A stretch of DNA of 54,355 nucleotides from Deltaproteobacteria bacterium. Lineage in GTDB: Bacteria; Myxococcota_A; Polyangia; DRWM01; JAAZOP01. Where the stretch lies: the NCBI GenBank assembly GCA_016218765.1, contig JACRCZ010000005.1:1-54355 (forward strand), given 5' to 3'. Shown one piece after another: positions 23,799 through 33,144 of the stretch. Numbering within the stretch: the first letter of the stretch is position 1; each line of letters begins with the position of its first letter. The position numbers were made by a program, and so were the translations under genes. The notes below the pieces were generated by a model. It saw only the letters and a program-made list of their open reading frames with translations, was not told where the DNA came from and ran no database searches.

Positions 23799-25705
23799 TT
23801 CTTCCCCCGGCTCCGCAGGAACACCGCCCCCAGCGGCGGGGCGACGAGCCGCAACGACCACGGGCGGCCGTGCGCGGCGTGGGGCTCCGCCTCGACGCCG
23901 CCGAGGTTTCCCAGTCCGCTGCCCCCGTAGTCCACGGCATCGCTGTTCAGGACTTCCTCCCAGAATCCCTCCCGGGGGACGCCCACGCGGTATCCGTGCC
24001 GCGGCACCGGCGTGAAGTTGCACAGCACGAGCACGAGGTCGTCGTTCGATTCGCCGCGCCGCAGGAAGGTCAGCACGCTCTGGTCGGCGTCGTTGCAGTC
24101 GACCCACTCGAAGCCACGGCCGTCGAAGTCGCGCTCCCACAGTGCGGCTTCGCCGGCGTACAGGCGGTTCACGTCCGCGACCCAGCGTGCGATCCCCTGG
24201 TGCGGCGGGTACTGCAGGAGGTGCCAGTCGAGGCTCGTGTCGTGGTTCCACTCCTTCCGCTGTCCGAGCTCCCCGCCCATGAACAGCAGCTTCTTGCCGG
24301 GTTGGCCCCACATCCAGCCCAGGAGCAGTCGCAGCGTCGCGAAGCGCTGCCAGTCGTCGCCGGGCAACCGCGAGAGCAGCGAGCCCTTCCCGTGCACGAC
24401 CTCGTCGTGCGACAGCGGCAGGACGAAGTTCTCGGAGAACGCGTACATCATCCGGAAGTTCGCCTCGCCATGGTGGAAGCGCCGGTGGATCGGATCGCGT
24501 CCGGCGTAGGCCAGGGTGTCGTGCATCCAGCCCATGTCCCACTTCATGTCGAAGCCGAGCCCGCCGACCCATGCCGGGCGGCTGACCATCGGCCAGGAGG
24601 TCGACTCCTCGGCGATCGTGAGCACGTCCGGGAAGTCGCGCCGGACGTCCTCGTTGAACCGCCGCAGGAAGTCGATCGCCTCGAGGTTCTCCCGCCCGCC
24701 GTGGCGGTTCGGCACCCATTCGCCGGCGGGACGGGAGTAGTCGAGGTAGAGCATCGAGGCGACGGCGTCCACGCGGAGGCCGTCGGCGTGGTACTTGTCG
24801 AGCCAGAAACGCGCGCTGCTGAGCAGGAAGCTGCGGACCTCGTGCCGTCCGTAGTTGAAGATCTCCGTGTCCCAGTCCGGGTGATGCCCCTGCCGGCGAT
24901 CCGCGTGCTCGAAGAGGTGCGTCCCGTCGAAGTACACCAGTCCGTGCTCGTCCTGGGTGAAGTGCGAGGGGACCCAGTCGAGGATGACGCCGACGCCGTG
25001 GCGGTGCAGCGTGTCCACGAGGAACATGAAGTCCTGCGGCGTGCCGTAGCGGCTCGTCGGGGCGAAGTAGCCCGTGGTCTGGTAGCCCCACGAGCCGTAG
25101 AACGGGTGTTCCATGACCGGGAGCAGCTCGACGTGCGTGAAGCCCATGCGCTGCACCCAGTCGGCCAGGGGTTCGGCGAGCTCGCGGTACCCGAGCGATC
25201 GGTTTGCATCCTCGGGCACGCGGCGCCACGAGCCGAGGTGGACCTCGTAGATCGACACCGGGCGATCGACCGGCCGTCTCGTCTTCCGCGCCGCCATCCA
25301 TTCCGCATCGCCCCAGTCGTAGGCCAGCTCGTGGACGACGGACCCCGTGCGCGGCGAGGGCTCGGCCCGGAAAGCGAACGGGTCGGACTTGTCGACCCGG
25401 TAGCCGTCGAGGCGCGAGACGACGTGGTACTTGTAGACGGTCCCGGGTCCGACTCCGGGCACGAAGCCCTCCCAGACCCCGGACTCCGTCCGGCCGACCA
25501 GCGGATGGGCCGCGTCGTTCCAGCCGTTGAAGTCCCCCATGACCCGCACCGACGCGGCGTTGGGCGCCCAGACGGCGAAGTGCGTCCCCGCCTGTCCGTC
25601 GACGGTCATGGGGTGGGCTCCGAGCCGTTCGTACAGCCGGTTGTGCGTCCCTTCGCCGAGCAGGTACAGATCGTCGCCGGTCAACAGGCTCACGTCGTGT
25701 CGCAT
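23774..25705 (-). CDS. glgB: 1,4-alpha-glucan branching enzyme
   Basis: 643 residues, the normal length for the short GlgB form with one N-terminal CBM48 ([20 protein letters not shown]). The GH13 barrel is complete: [12 protein letters not shown] with nucleophile D313, [10 protein letters not shown] with acid/base E366, and [19 protein letters not shown] with D434; the spacings equal those of the E. coli enzyme. It transfers glucan segments to make alpha-1,6 branches in glycogen. The start is an ATG ([13 protein letters not shown]). The last residues (TTDEHG) come from the ACAGATG repeat, so the original stop has been replaced. No other glycogen genes are in the window. Confidence 0.95.
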   Translation of the reverse strand: MRHDVSLLTGDDLYLLGEGTHNRLYERLGAHPMTVDGQAGTHFAVWAPNAASVRVMGDFNGWNDAAHPLVGRTESGVWEGFVPGVGPGTVYKYHVVSRLDGYRVDKSDPFAFRAEPSPRTGSVVHELAYDWGDAEWMAARKTRRPVDRPVSIYEVHLGSWRRVPEDANRSLGYRELAEPLADWVQRMGFTHVELLPVMEHPFYGSWGYQTTGYFAPTSRYGTPQDFMFLVDTLHRHGVGVILDWVPSHFTQDEHGLVYFDGTHLFEHADRRQGHHPDWDTEIFNYGRHEVRSFLLSSARFWLDKYHADGLRVDAVASMLYLDYSRPAGEWVPNRHGGRENLEAIDFLRRFNEDVRRDFPDVLTIAEESTSWPMVSRPAWVGGLGFDMKWDMGWMHDTLAYAGRDPIHRRFHHGEANFRMMYAFSENFVLPLSHDEVVHGKGSLLSRLPGDDWQRFATLRLLLGWMWGQPGKKLLFMGGELGQRKEWNHDTSLDWHLLQYPPHQGIARWVADVNRLYAGEAALWERDFDGRGFEWVDCNDADQSVLTFLRRGESNDDLVLVLCNFTPVPRHGYRVGVPREGFWEEVLNSDAVDYGGSGLGNLGGVEAEPHAAHGRPWSLRLVAPPLGAVFLRSRGKKETTDEHG

Positions 25706-25849
25706 CGCACTCCGCCTTTCCCCCGCCGGCCCGGTCCCGCGCACTTCGGGCTCCGAGTTCTGGATCGTTCCCGCCGCTCCTGCAAGCCCCCGGGGTGGCC
25801 TTGACGGGTCGCGCGGGTGGCGGCAGGCTCCCGTCGACGAGGTTGTCGC

Positions 25850-26698
25850 ATGCGGGAATCGCAGACGAAGGCCTGGACCTGGATGATCGTGGCGTTGGCG
25901 GCGATGGCCGTTTGCGGGTGCCGTTCCGCGCACGCGGGGTCTCCGGAGACCGGCGCGGCCGCGGGCGACTCGGGCGCCCGGGCCGACGTCGCGGGTCCGG
26001 ACGGCGCCGCCGCGACCGCGTCGGCGCCGGCCGCCGGCGGCGAGGCGGCCGCGGGACCGACGGACGCGGAGCGGCGGCTGCTGCTGGCGCTGGCGCGGGC
26101 CTCCATCGAGACGCGTCTTTCGGGCGAGGACCCGCCGGAGCTCGATCCGGGATGCGTCACGCCGTATCTCTCGCAGCCGCTGGCCTGCTTCGTCACGCTC
26201 AACACGAGCGACGGGGAGCTGCGGGGCTGCATCGGCATGTTCGAGTCCGATCGGCCGCTGTGGGAGAACGTGGTGGACCGGGCGCGCGCGGCGGCGTTCA
26301 CCGACCGACGGTTCGTTCCGGTTCGCGAGGACGAGCTGCCCGGCCTGGTCCTGGACGTCAGCATTCTGACTGCCCCGCAGCCGTTCCCGTTCGCGTCCCC
26401 GGAGGACCTGCTGGCCCGCCTGCGGCCGCTCGTGGACGGCGTCATCCTCCACAGCCCGTGGGGCTCCTCGACGTTCCTGCCGCAGGTCTGGGAGCAGCTC
26501 CCGGACCGCGAGGAGTTCCTGGCCCATCTCTGCCGCAAGCACGGTGCGCCGGCCGAATGCTGGCGCGACCCGGAGCTGCGCGTGGAGACCTACCAGGCGA
26601 TCGTCTTCTCGGAGCACGAGCTGCCGCCGCGGGCGGGGGACTGGTTCACGATCGACGCGGCCGGAGCGTGCCGCTGCACGGCCCCTCCGGGAGGCTAG
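25850..26698 (+). CDS. AMMECR1-domain lipoprotein
   Basis: 282 residues: signal peptide with lipobox ([14 protein letters not shown]), an Ala/Gly/Asp linker to about 80, then an AMMECR1/AmmeMemoRadiSam A domain: [38 protein letters not shown] (the conserved LRGCIG), [26 protein letters not shown] and [20 protein letters not shown]. Most AMMECR1 proteins are cytosolic; this one appears exported. Function of the family is unresolved (implicated in radical-SAM/protein modification systems). It ends tail-to-tail with the CDF transporter gene, sharing the CTAG of both stops. Confidence 0.85.
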   Translation: MRESQTKAWTWMIVALAAMAVCGCRSAHAGSPETGAAAGDSGARADVAGPDGAAATASAPAAGGEAAAGPTDAERRLLLALARASIETRLSGEDPPELDPGCVTPYLSQPLACFVTLNTSDGELRGCIGMFESDRPLWENVVDRARAAAFTDRRFVPVREDELPGLVLDVSILTAPQPFPFASPEDLLARLRPLVDGVILHSPWGSSTFLPQVWEQLPDREEFLAHLCRKHGAPAECWRDPELRVETYQAIVFSEHELPPRAGDWFTIDAAGACRCTAPPGG

Positions 26699-27864
26699 CG
26701 GCGGTTCGTCGCGCCGGTTCCGGGCTCCGTGTGGACGACGACCGAGGCGATCCGCTCCGAGAGCCGCCGCACGAGCAGCTCGATCCGCGTCGCCCGCGCG
26801 TGCGCCTCGTCGAGCGACAGCGGCGCGTCCAGCTCGCAGCTCAGCGACACCCACAGTCGATCCTCGCCCTCGAGGATGGTGATCTCCGGGCAGCACGCCG
26901 CGCCTTCCTCCGCGGCCGCCCCGCGGATGCGTTCCACGAGCGCCGTGTTCCCGGCGGTCACGTCGCGCCGCTCCGGCGCGGCCCGATCGAGGCCCTCCGC
27001 CCGGGCGGCGTCCGGCTCCGCGTGCACCAGCACGTCGGCGTCCTCGAAGCTCCCGCGCAGCGCCTCCTCGACGGCGTCGGTCAGCGCGTGCACGGCCTCG
27101 AGGGGCAGGGCGGGATCGACAGCGACCTTGAGGTCGATGAAGTGCTTCGGCCCGGCCTCGCGCACGCGCGCGTCGTAGGCCCGACGGACGCCCGGGACGC
27201 CGAGCGCCACGCGTTCCGCGCGCGGCCGATGATCGGGCGGCACGCGATCGATCAGCGCATCGACCGCCTTCCTGCCCAGCCGCACGGAGATCCAGACGAC
27301 GAACAGCCCGACGCCGATCGCGCCGACGGCGTCCGCCTGGGGGTAGCCCGCCTGGGTCAGGGCGAGGCCGGCGAGGACGACGGCTGAGCTGGCGATGTCG
27401 CTCGAGAAGTGCAGCGCGTCGGCCTCCAGGGCCGCGCTGCGCGTCCGGCGGGCGACGCGGAGCAGCGCGCGGCTGCGCGTGAAATCGATGACGATCGCCA
27501 GCACCAGCACGCCGTAGCTCCACGCGTTCACCTCGACCGCCGGCGCGCGGAAGAACAGCCGCTGCACCGCCTCGTAGAAGATCCAGATGCACGTCACGAG
27601 CAGCAGCAGCGTCTCGACCAGCGCGGACAGGTTGTCGATCTTGTGGTGGCCGTAGGTGTGATCGCCGTCGGCGGGGCGGTCGGAGACGCGGACGGAGAAC
27701 CAGGTCATCAGGGCGGCCAGGAGGTCGAGCCCCGAGTGCGCGGCTTCGGAGAGGATGCCCAGGCTGCCGGTCAGGAGGCCGACGACCAGCTTCGTGCCCG
27801 TGAGGAACACGGCGGCCGCCACGGAGGCCAGGGCGACCCGGTTCTTCTCCCGTCGCTCGTCCAC
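26695..27864 (-). CDS. Cation diffusion facilitator family transporter
   Basis: 389 residues from a GTG ([14 protein letters not shown]). It has the six-span CDF architecture: TM2 HSGLDLL and TM5 HFSSDIASS provide the paired HxxxD metal sites, [17 protein letters not shown] is the conserved loop and DALIDRVPP leads into the cytosolic domain. The C-terminal part is longer than usual, about 190 residues with two consecutive ferredoxin-like halves ([20 protein letters not shown] and [20 protein letters not shown]). It probably exports Zn, Fe or Mn. The start lies 7 bases after the stop of the upstream Na/Pi-type transporter gene, implying co-transcription. Confidence 0.9.
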   Translation of the reverse strand: MDERREKNRVALASVAAAVFLTGTKLVVGLLTGSLGILSEAAHSGLDLLAALMTWFSVRVSDRPADGDHTYGHHKIDNLSALVETLLLLVTCIWIFYEAVQRLFFRAPAVEVNAWSYGVLVLAIVIDFTRSRALLRVARRTRSAALEADALHFSSDIASSAVVLAGLALTQAGYPQADAVGAIGVGLFVVWISVRLGRKAVDALIDRVPPDHRPRAERVALGVPGVRRAYDARVREAGPKHFIDLKVAVDPALPLEAVHALTDAVEEALRGSFEDADVLVHAEPDAARAEGLDRAAPERRDVTAGNTALVERIRGAAAEEGAACCPEITILEGEDRLWVSLSCELDAPLSLDEAHARATRIELLVRRLSERIASVVVHTEPGTGATNRR

Positions 27865-27871
27865 GACGCCC

Positions 27872-29731
27872 TCACCGGCGCGGCGGCGGCGTCCCCGCGT
27901 CGCTCGCCGGCGGCGGATCCCCCTCCGCCGGCTTGTCCTCCCGACCATCGTTCCGGTCGGCCGCGACGGGCGGCGGCGGGATCGTCTCCTCGTGGAAGAT
28001 GGACTCGTCGATCGGCACGAACCCGTCCCGGGGGAGCGACGCGCGGGCGACCTCCTCGGCGTGCCGATCGAACTTGTGCGGCTTGACGAAGAACAGCGGC
28101 TCCATCTCGTGGATGGCGATCGTCTTGGAGTGCCGGACGATCTTGTCGAAGCAGGCCACGAAGCGATGGTAGAACATCGCCGTCAGCGCGTCCTCGCACT
28201 TCTCCAGCACCCGCTGCCGGTGGGCCTCCTTGAGGGCGCGGCTCCGCACCGCGAACTCGTCCCGGCGTCCCAGGATCCGCGTCGCCAGCTCGCGCCGGTC
28301 GTCCTTCGACAGCATCGGATCCAGCGACAGCTCGGTCAGGCGGAGGATCTCCTCCGCGCGGTGGTACAGATCGATGAGCTGCGCCATGCTCTCGTCGTCG
28401 AACCAGATCCGGCGGTGGACCTTGTCCGTCACCAGCTCGACCAGCAGCGTCGAATGGTCCCCGATGCGCTCGATGTCGGCCACGGAGCCCTGGAGCTGCT
28501 GCACGATCAGCGCCTGGCGTCGCGAGAGCTGGTACGACGCGACGCGCAACAGGTACTCGAGGATCGCCTTCTTCAGCTCGTTGACCGCCTGCTCGTGCTT
28601 CTCCACCTGCGCGAACGGCTCGCTGGTCATCTGCACGAAGCCGCGCATCGCGGCCACCAGCGTCCGGCGCGCCAGCGACGCCATGCGCCGCGTCTCGCGC
28701 AGCGAGGCGGCGATGGCCATCTCCGGCGTGTCGATGAACCGATCGTCCAGGTGCGTGTGCTCCGGCGCCTTCGCGCTCGACGGCGTGAGCCGCTCCACCA
28801 GTCGCGCGAAGGGGTAGGCCAGCGGCAGCACCAGGGCCGCGTTGATCACCTGCACCAGCGTGTGCGCGTTCGCGATCTGGTGCGTCATGTCGCCGCCGAG
28901 CGCCGGCACGGCCCACAGGTAGAACCGCAGCATGGCCAGGGCGAGCGCCGCGCCGAGCACGTTGAAGGCGAGGTGGGCCAGCGCCGAGCGCCGCGCCTCG
29001 ATGTTCGTGCCCACCGTACCGAAGAGCGTCGTCGTGCACGTCCCGATCTGCGCCCCCAGCACCAGCGCGAACGCCTGCGCCAGGTCGGTCAGCACCCCCG
29101 TGCCCGCCAGCACGAACAGCATGCCGATCATCGCGCCGCTGCTCTGCAGCACCGTGGTCACCACCGTCCCGACCAGCACGCCGAGCAGCACGCCGCCCAC
29201 CGAGTCCGCCGCCGCGTACGACAGCGCCGCCTGCAGCTCGCCGCTCGACCGCAGCGGCCCCACGCCCTCGCCCATCACGCGCATCCCGAGGAACAGCAGG
29301 CCGAAGCCGAGCACGACCTCGCCGAGGTGGCGGACGAACGGCCGCCGGCCGGCCGCCAGCTCGAGCGCCAGGCCGAGGGCGATCGCCGCGAAGCACCAGT
29401 CGTCCAGGCGGAACGAGACGAGCTGCATCGACAGCGTCGTCCCGACGTTGGCGCCCAGGATGACGGCGATCGAGGACGCCAGCGTCATCAGCCCGGCGTT
29501 GATGAAACCGACCACCATCGTCGTGGTCGGGCCGGAGTGGACGATCGCGCCGAGCAGGGTCCCGGCCGCGAATCCCGCCGTGCGGTGCCGCGTGATCCGG
29601 AACAGCATGCCCCGCAGCCGGCTGCCCGCCGCCTGCTTGAGCCCCTCGGACATGAGGCGCATCCCGAGCAGGAACAGCGCCAGCCCGCCCAGCAGCTGCC
29701 CGACCAGGAACGCGATTACCGACCCGCTCAT
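27872..29731 (-). CDS. Na/Pi-cotransporter family protein with PhoU-like C-terminal domain
   Basis: 619 residues. The membrane part has the inverted repeat of NptA-type transporters: GAIVHSGPTTTMVVGFINAG ... GANVGTT, and TVLQSSGAMIGMLF ... GAQIGTCTT. The second repeat keeps the QSS motif, while the first has HSG in its place. From about residue 340 there is a helical PhoU-like region (AIAASLRETRRMASLARRTL, SVADIERIGDHSTLLVELVT) and a Pro/Asp-rich tail. It is likely to import phosphate, or to sense/export it, with the cytosolic domain as regulator. The ATG at 29731 is preceded by GGGGTGA at good spacing; a GTG 12 bases upstream is an alternative. It is followed within 7 bases by the CDF gene. 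Confidence 0.88.
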   Translation of the reverse strand: MSGSVIAFLVGQLLGGLALFLLGMRLMSEGLKQAAGSRLRGMLFRITRHRTAGFAAGTLLGAIVHSGPTTTMVVGFINAGLMTLASSIAVILGANVGTTLSMQLVSFRLDDWCFAAIALGLALELAAGRRPFVRHLGEVVLGFGLLFLGMRVMGEGVGPLRSSGELQAALSYAAADSVGGVLLGVLVGTVVTTVLQSSGAMIGMLFVLAGTGVLTDLAQAFALVLGAQIGTCTTTLFGTVGTNIEARRSALAHLAFNVLGAALALAMLRFYLWAVPALGGDMTHQIANAHTLVQVINAALVLPLAYPFARLVERLTPSSAKAPEHTHLDDRFIDTPEMAIAASLRETRRMASLARRTLVAAMRGFVQMTSEPFAQVEKHEQAVNELKKAILEYLLRVASYQLSRRQALIVQQLQGSVADIERIGDHSTLLVELVTDKVHRRIWFDDESMAQLIDLYHRAEEILRLTELSLDPMLSKDDRRELATRILGRRDEFAVRSRALKEAHRQRVLEKCEDALTAMFYHRFVACFDKIVRHSKTIAIHEMEPLFFVKPHKFDRHAEEVARASLPRDGFVPIDESIFHEETIPPPPVAADRNDGREDKPAEGDPPPASDAGTPPPRR

Positions 29732-29821
29732 GTCGCCTGTCACCCCGCGAGGATCGAGACATACCGCATGTCACGTCCCGTCGCGAAATTCCATCGGGAC
29801 ACCCTGGAAGCGCGCCGCCGG

Positions 29822-29858
29822 ACCGAGAACCGAGAACCGAGAACCGAGAACCAGGAAC
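29822..29858 (+). repeat. GAGAACC-family tandem repeat
   Basis: Four units of ACCGAGA (ACCGAGAACCGAGAACCGAG and onward) followed by ACCAGGAACTTCTC lie in the divergent gap between the Na/Pi transporter gene and the YbjN-like gene. A related degenerate element occurs at 31165-31235. This type of 7-bp tandem is frequent between genes in some environmental bacteria. Confidence 0.7.
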
Positions 29859-29920
29859 TTCTCAGCACCTTGCCACCACCCCCCGGCATCCTCTATGTTG
29901 CCTCCGTCAGGGGAGGAAGC

Positions 29921-30298
29921 ATGAAAAGCCGAGAGGACATCCAGGCCTACCTCATCCGCTCCGGGCTGCCCCATCAGGAGGTCGACGCCGAGACCTGGCT
30001 GGTACGGGTCGAGGCGGGGGTCGAGGCCGTCGTCGTGCACATCCACGACCCGGTCGTGATCGTCCGCGCGGACGTCGGACCCGTGCCGCAGAAGGACCGC
30101 GAGGCGTTCTTCGCGGACCTGCTGCGGCGCAACGCCGCGGAGCTGGTCCATTGCTCCTACGGGATCTCCGGCGACAAGATCGTCCTCTCCGGCGCCATGC
30201 CGCTGGAGAACCTCGACTACAACGAATTCGTCTCGACCCTGGACGACATGGCCATCGCGCTGGACCGGACCGCCGGCGACGCCGCGAAGAAGGCGTAG
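29921..30298 (+). CDS. YbjN/CesT-like small acidic protein
   Basis: 125 residues with a strong ribosome site (GGGGAGGAAGC) before the ATG. Patterns such as IQAYLIRSGLPHQEVDAETW, VVVHIHDPVVIVRADVG and LRRNAAELVHCSYGISGDKI fit the YbjN / type III secretion-chaperone-like fold, which binds partner proteins. It ends 15 bases before the pspA-like gene, with its own ribosome site (AGGGAGGAC) in between, so the two are very likely one operon and functionally linked in envelope stress. Confidence 0.75.
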   Translation: MKSREDIQAYLIRSGLPHQEVDAETWLVRVEAGVEAVVVHIHDPVVIVRADVGPVPQKDREAFFADLLRRNAAELVHCSYGISGDKIVLSGAMPLENLDYNEFVSTLDDMAIALDRTAGDAAKKA

Positions 30299-30313
30299 GC
30301 AAGGGAGGACACC

Positions 30314-31156
30314 ATGGGCATCTTCCAGCGACTGGCCCGCCTCATCAAGTCCAACATCAACGCTCTCATCAGCAAGGGCGAAGACCCGGAGAAGATGCTC
30401 GAACAGCTTCTCCGCGAGATGAGCGATCAACTCATCAAGGCCAAGAAGCAGGTCGCCGTCGCCATCGCCGACGAGAAGCGCCTGGCCAAGCAGTGGGAGC
30501 AGGAGGTCCGCGACGCCAAGGAGTGGGAGCGCAAGGCGATGATGGCCGTGCGCGCCGGCGACGACGCCCTGGCCAAGGAGGCGCTGGCGCGCAAGAAGCA
30601 GCACGCCGACCTGGCCGAGCAGTTCAAGCAGCAGTGGGAAGGGCAGAAACGCGCCGTCGAGCAGCTCAAGCTCGCCCTCACCCAGCTCGCCGCCAAGATC
30701 GAGGAGGCCGGGCGCAAGAAGACCCTGCTCATCGCCCGCAAGAAGCGCGCCGAGGCCCAGAAGCAGATCAACGAGACCCTCGCCGGCATCTCCGAAGGCA
30801 GCGCGCTGGGCGAGTTCAAGCGCATGGAAGAGAAGATCGACCAGATGGCGGCCGAGGCCGAGGCCGGCATCGAGCTGCACTCGGAGATGAGCGGATCGGA
30901 CCTGGAGCAGAAGTTCCGGCAGCTCGAGGCCGGGCCGGGCGCCGACTCCGACCTGGAGGAGCTGAAGCGCAAGATGGGGCTTCTGCCTCCGGCGGAGGCC
31001 GCGGCGCCGGCGGCGCCCGCCAAGGCCGCCGAGGAGACCGCGATGAGCGACGAGCAGCTTGCCGCGGAGATCGAGAAGATGAAGAAGGAGCTGGCCGAGG
31101 TCGAGGTCCCGGCCGCGGCGCCGGCGGCGCCCGCGGTGAAGGAAGCGGGGAAGTGA
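30314..31156 (+). CDS. pspA: PspA/IM30 family envelope-stress protein
   Basis: 280 residues. The N-terminal amphipathic helix GIFQRLARLIKSNINALISK is the membrane-sensing segment, followed by the long coiled-coil hairpin of PspA/Vipp1 (DPEKMLEQLLREMSDQLIKA, AKEALARKKQHADLAEQFK, LLIARKKRAEAQKQINETLA). Unlike E. coli PspA it continues past the core with an Ala/Pro linker and a second short helix (AMSDEQLAAEIEKMKKELAE) and ends AAPAAPAVKEAGK. It polymerises on damaged inner membranes. No PspF or PspBC is nearby; the upstream YbjN-like gene is the only partner. Confidence 0.92.
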   Translation: MGIFQRLARLIKSNINALISKGEDPEKMLEQLLREMSDQLIKAKKQVAVAIADEKRLAKQWEQEVRDAKEWERKAMMAVRAGDDALAKEALARKKQHADLAEQFKQQWEGQKRAVEQLKLALTQLAAKIEEAGRKKTLLIARKKRAEAQKQINETLAGISEGSALGEFKRMEEKIDQMAAEAEAGIELHSEMSGSDLEQKFRQLEAGPGADSDLEELKRKMGLLPPAEAAAPAAPAKAAEETAMSDEQLAAEIEKMKKELAEVEVPAAAPAAPAVKEAGK

Positions 31157-31164
31157 CGGGGTAG

Positions 31165-31235
31165 TCGGCTTTCGGCTGTCGGTTCTCGGCCCGGCTCCGC
31201 CGGCCAAGCACCGGGGGCTGGAGACCGAGAACACT
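31165..31235. repeat. Degenerate GAGAACC/GGTTCTC element
   Basis: CGGCTTTCGGCTGTCGGTTC then TCGGC, and further along GAGACCGAGAACAC. These are two opposing, degenerate tracts of the same unit as at 29822-29858, so the spacer could fold as a weak inverted repeat. It lies directly after pspA. Confidence 0.5.
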
Positions 31236-31351
31236 TGACTTGCCGTGAGGATGCGCGTGAATAGCGGACGACCGTCCCGCGTCCGATGCGGCGCCGGCGG
31301 TCCGGGGGGGGCGAGGGGTGCAGGGTGTCGGCCGCCGGGGAGGTGGGTGGA

Positions 31352-32197
31352 ATGAACCGCATGCCAGGGGCGCGGAACGCGCTCGTCGCTTCCATCGTCG
31401 GGCTCGCCGTCCTCGTCCCCTCCGGGGTCCTCTCCGGGCCCCGCGACCTGCTGCTCTGCGTGAGCGGCTTCCCGGGCACGACCGAGCAGGCGCAGCCGAC
31501 CGTCCGCGGCTTCCTCGACAGGCTCGGCGAGAAGCTCGGCTGGGGCGCCTCGGCCATCCAGGGCGACTACTACCCCGACGCCAGCGTCGGCCTGCAGCAG
31601 ATCCGCGACCGCGATCCCGGCTTCGCCGCGATGTCCCTGGATCTGTACCTGGCGCACGGCACCGAGTTCGAGGCCAAGGTCATCGCGCGCGCCGTGATGC
31701 ACGGCCGCGACAAGCAGCGCTTCCACGTCGTCGTCGCCAAGGAAGGCGGCCCGGCCTCCGTCGACGCCCTCTCCGGCAAGGTGCTGGTGCCGTTCCGCGA
31801 GTCCGCACGCTTCCTGGGAAACCTCGTCCTGGACGGCCGGCGCGCCCTGGCCGAGACGCTCGACCTGCAGTACGAGTCCAACGCCATGTCCGCCCTGCGC
31901 AAGGTCGCCCGCGGCCAGGCCGTCGCGGCCGTCGTCGAGGAGGAGATCATCGAGCGCTTCGACGAGGTGCCGGTGAAGGACCAGCTCACCATCCTGCTCG
32001 CCGGCCCCTGGATTCCCGGACCGCCGGTCGTCGGCCTCACGGGCGCCGCCGCGGCCGATCGCACGGCCATGCAGACGGCCCTCCTCGCCCTCTGCGCGGG
32101 GGACGGCGCCGAGACGTGCCGCTCGATCCGCGTCGACTCCTTCAAGGCCGCCACCGACGACGACTACGCCGAGGTGCGGACCCTCTGGGCCCGCTAG
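31352..32197 (+). CDS. Periplasmic binding-protein-like (PhnD/phosphonate type) protein
   Basis: 281 residues with a signal peptide (LVASIVGLAVLVPSGVLSGP). The mature part resembles PhnD-like substrate-binding proteins: LLLCVSGFPGTTEQAQPTVR, AAMSLDLYLAHGTEFEAKVI, RFHVVVAKEGGPASVDALSG and a second lobe starting SALRKVARGQAVAAVVEEE. There is no lipobox, and no ABC permease or ATPase gene is adjacent, so it may act alone, or as a sensor input. Substrate unknown. An AGGTGGGTGG ribosome-like sequence precedes the chosen ATG. Confidence 0.72.
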   Translation: MNRMPGARNALVASIVGLAVLVPSGVLSGPRDLLLCVSGFPGTTEQAQPTVRGFLDRLGEKLGWGASAIQGDYYPDASVGLQQIRDRDPGFAAMSLDLYLAHGTEFEAKVIARAVMHGRDKQRFHVVVAKEGGPASVDALSGKVLVPFRESARFLGNLVLDGRRALAETLDLQYESNAMSALRKVARGQAVAAVVEEEIIERFDEVPVKDQLTILLAGPWIPGPPVVGLTGAAAADRTAMQTALLALCAGDGAETCRSIRVDSFKAATDDDYAEVRTLWAR

Positions 32198-32219
32198 CCC
32201 TTCCCCCGTCCTGCCCTCG

Positions 32220-32543
32220 ATGACCGCAAGGAAGCCCCCTCACGTACCCGCAGCGCCCGAGCCGGCGCCCCGACGCCCTTCGCCGCCCGTCGGCTGGGGC
32301 GACGTCGTCGCCGCGAGCGACGCGCTCGCCGACGCCGAGCGGCCCGTGGAGCCGCGCGTCGGCGACCTGCTCCAGCACCCGGTGATGGGGACCCTGGAGG
32401 TCATCGCGGTCGACGATGCCCGCATCGAGGTGCGGGACCGAGGTCGCAACCGCCGCAAGCTGGCCCGCGCGGCGCTCGAGTTCCGCCTCGGTGGCGAGAA
32501 GCTCGGCAAGCGCCTGCTCAAGGTGAAGGTCCGGACGTCCTAG
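32220..32543 (+). CDS. Small basic hypothetical protein (107 aa)
   Basis: The ATG is 22 bases after the binding-protein stop. Residues 1-25 are a Pro/Ala/Arg linker; then VGWGDVVAASDALADAERPV and a small beta domain: RVGDLLQHPVMGTLEVIAV then DDARIEVRDRGRNRRKLARA. The 'VGDxLxHPxxGxxEV' pattern resembles short nucleic-acid- or small-ligand-binding beta barrels found in myxobacterial proteins. No confident family. Probably cytosolic. Confidence 0.65.
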   Translation: MTARKPPHVPAAPEPAPRRPSPPVGWGDVVAASDALADAERPVEPRVGDLLQHPVMGTLEVIAVDDARIEVRDRGRNRRKLARAALEFRLGGEKLGKRLLKVKVRTS

Positions 32544-32556
32544 GGTCGGGCGCCGG

Positions 32557-32943
32557 CTACGGCTGCGGCGCAGCTCCCGGCGGCCGCTGCGGCGGCGGAC
32601 TCGTCGTCGCTCCCGGAGGCATCGGCGGCCGGGGAGGACCGCCGGGGCCGCCCAGCGGGATCGGCGGGGCCTCGCCGCACACGGGGACACCGCTCCTGCC
32701 GGCGTGGCTGGCGAGCGTCAGGCAGGCCTTTCCTTCCGGGCAGTCGTTCCGGTCCAGGTCGCATTCCTTGGTGCACCAGCCCTTGCTCGCGGCCTGGTTG
32801 AGGAAGAGGCAGATGCCGGAGGCGCAGTCGTTGTCCGTGTCGCAGGCGGCGCCGAACGCGAGGTTCCTGCCTTTCTTCTTGCAGGCCGTCCCCGCGGCCA
32901 GCGCCGCGGCCGTCACCACCAGCAGGACGACTCTGAGTCGCAT
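32557..32943 (-). CDS. Cys-rich small lipoprotein
   Basis: 128 residues: signal MRLRVVLLVVTAAALAAGTA with lipobox Cys at 21, then CDTDNDCASGICLFLN, WCTKECDLDRNDCPEGKACL and a Pro/Gly-rich tail. The 'C.TDxDC.SGxC' and 'C..DxDCPxGxxC' spacings are those of a Cys-rich 'Dickkopf-like' repeat common in Myxococcota surface lipoproteins, here disulphide-bonded. Function unknown. Confidence 0.8.
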   Translation of the reverse strand: MRLRVVLLVVTAAALAAGTACKKKGRNLAFGAACDTDNDCASGICLFLNQAASKGWCTKECDLDRNDCPEGKACLTLASHAGRSGVPVCGEAPPIPLGGPGGPPRPPMPPGATTSPPPQRPPGAAPQP

Positions 32944-33005
32944 CCGCACCTTCCCACGCTCCTTGCCCCGCTTGCGGTAGATGACCGGGGTCCCCGACCC
33001 TACCA

Positions 33006-33047
33006 CCTTTGCGCTCTCGGCGCTTCTTTGCGTCCTTGGCGCGAACT
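33006..33047 (-). repeat. GCAAAG-family dispersed repeat, copy 1
   Basis: CCTTTGCGCTCTCGGCGCTT followed by CTTTGCGTCCTTGGCGCGAACT: on the minus strand, units of the form CGCAAAG. It lies in the 200-base divergent gap between the Cys-rich lipoprotein and symporter genes. The related copy is at 43488-43532 in opposite orientation. Confidence 0.65.
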
Positions 33048-33144
33048 CCCCCGGGAAGCCGAGGGCCGGGCACGCGGTCTTCACTCGTTTTTTGACCACC
33101 CTTTCGCGGCGATCCCATACTCGGCCCGGCCAGAGGGAGGCCCC

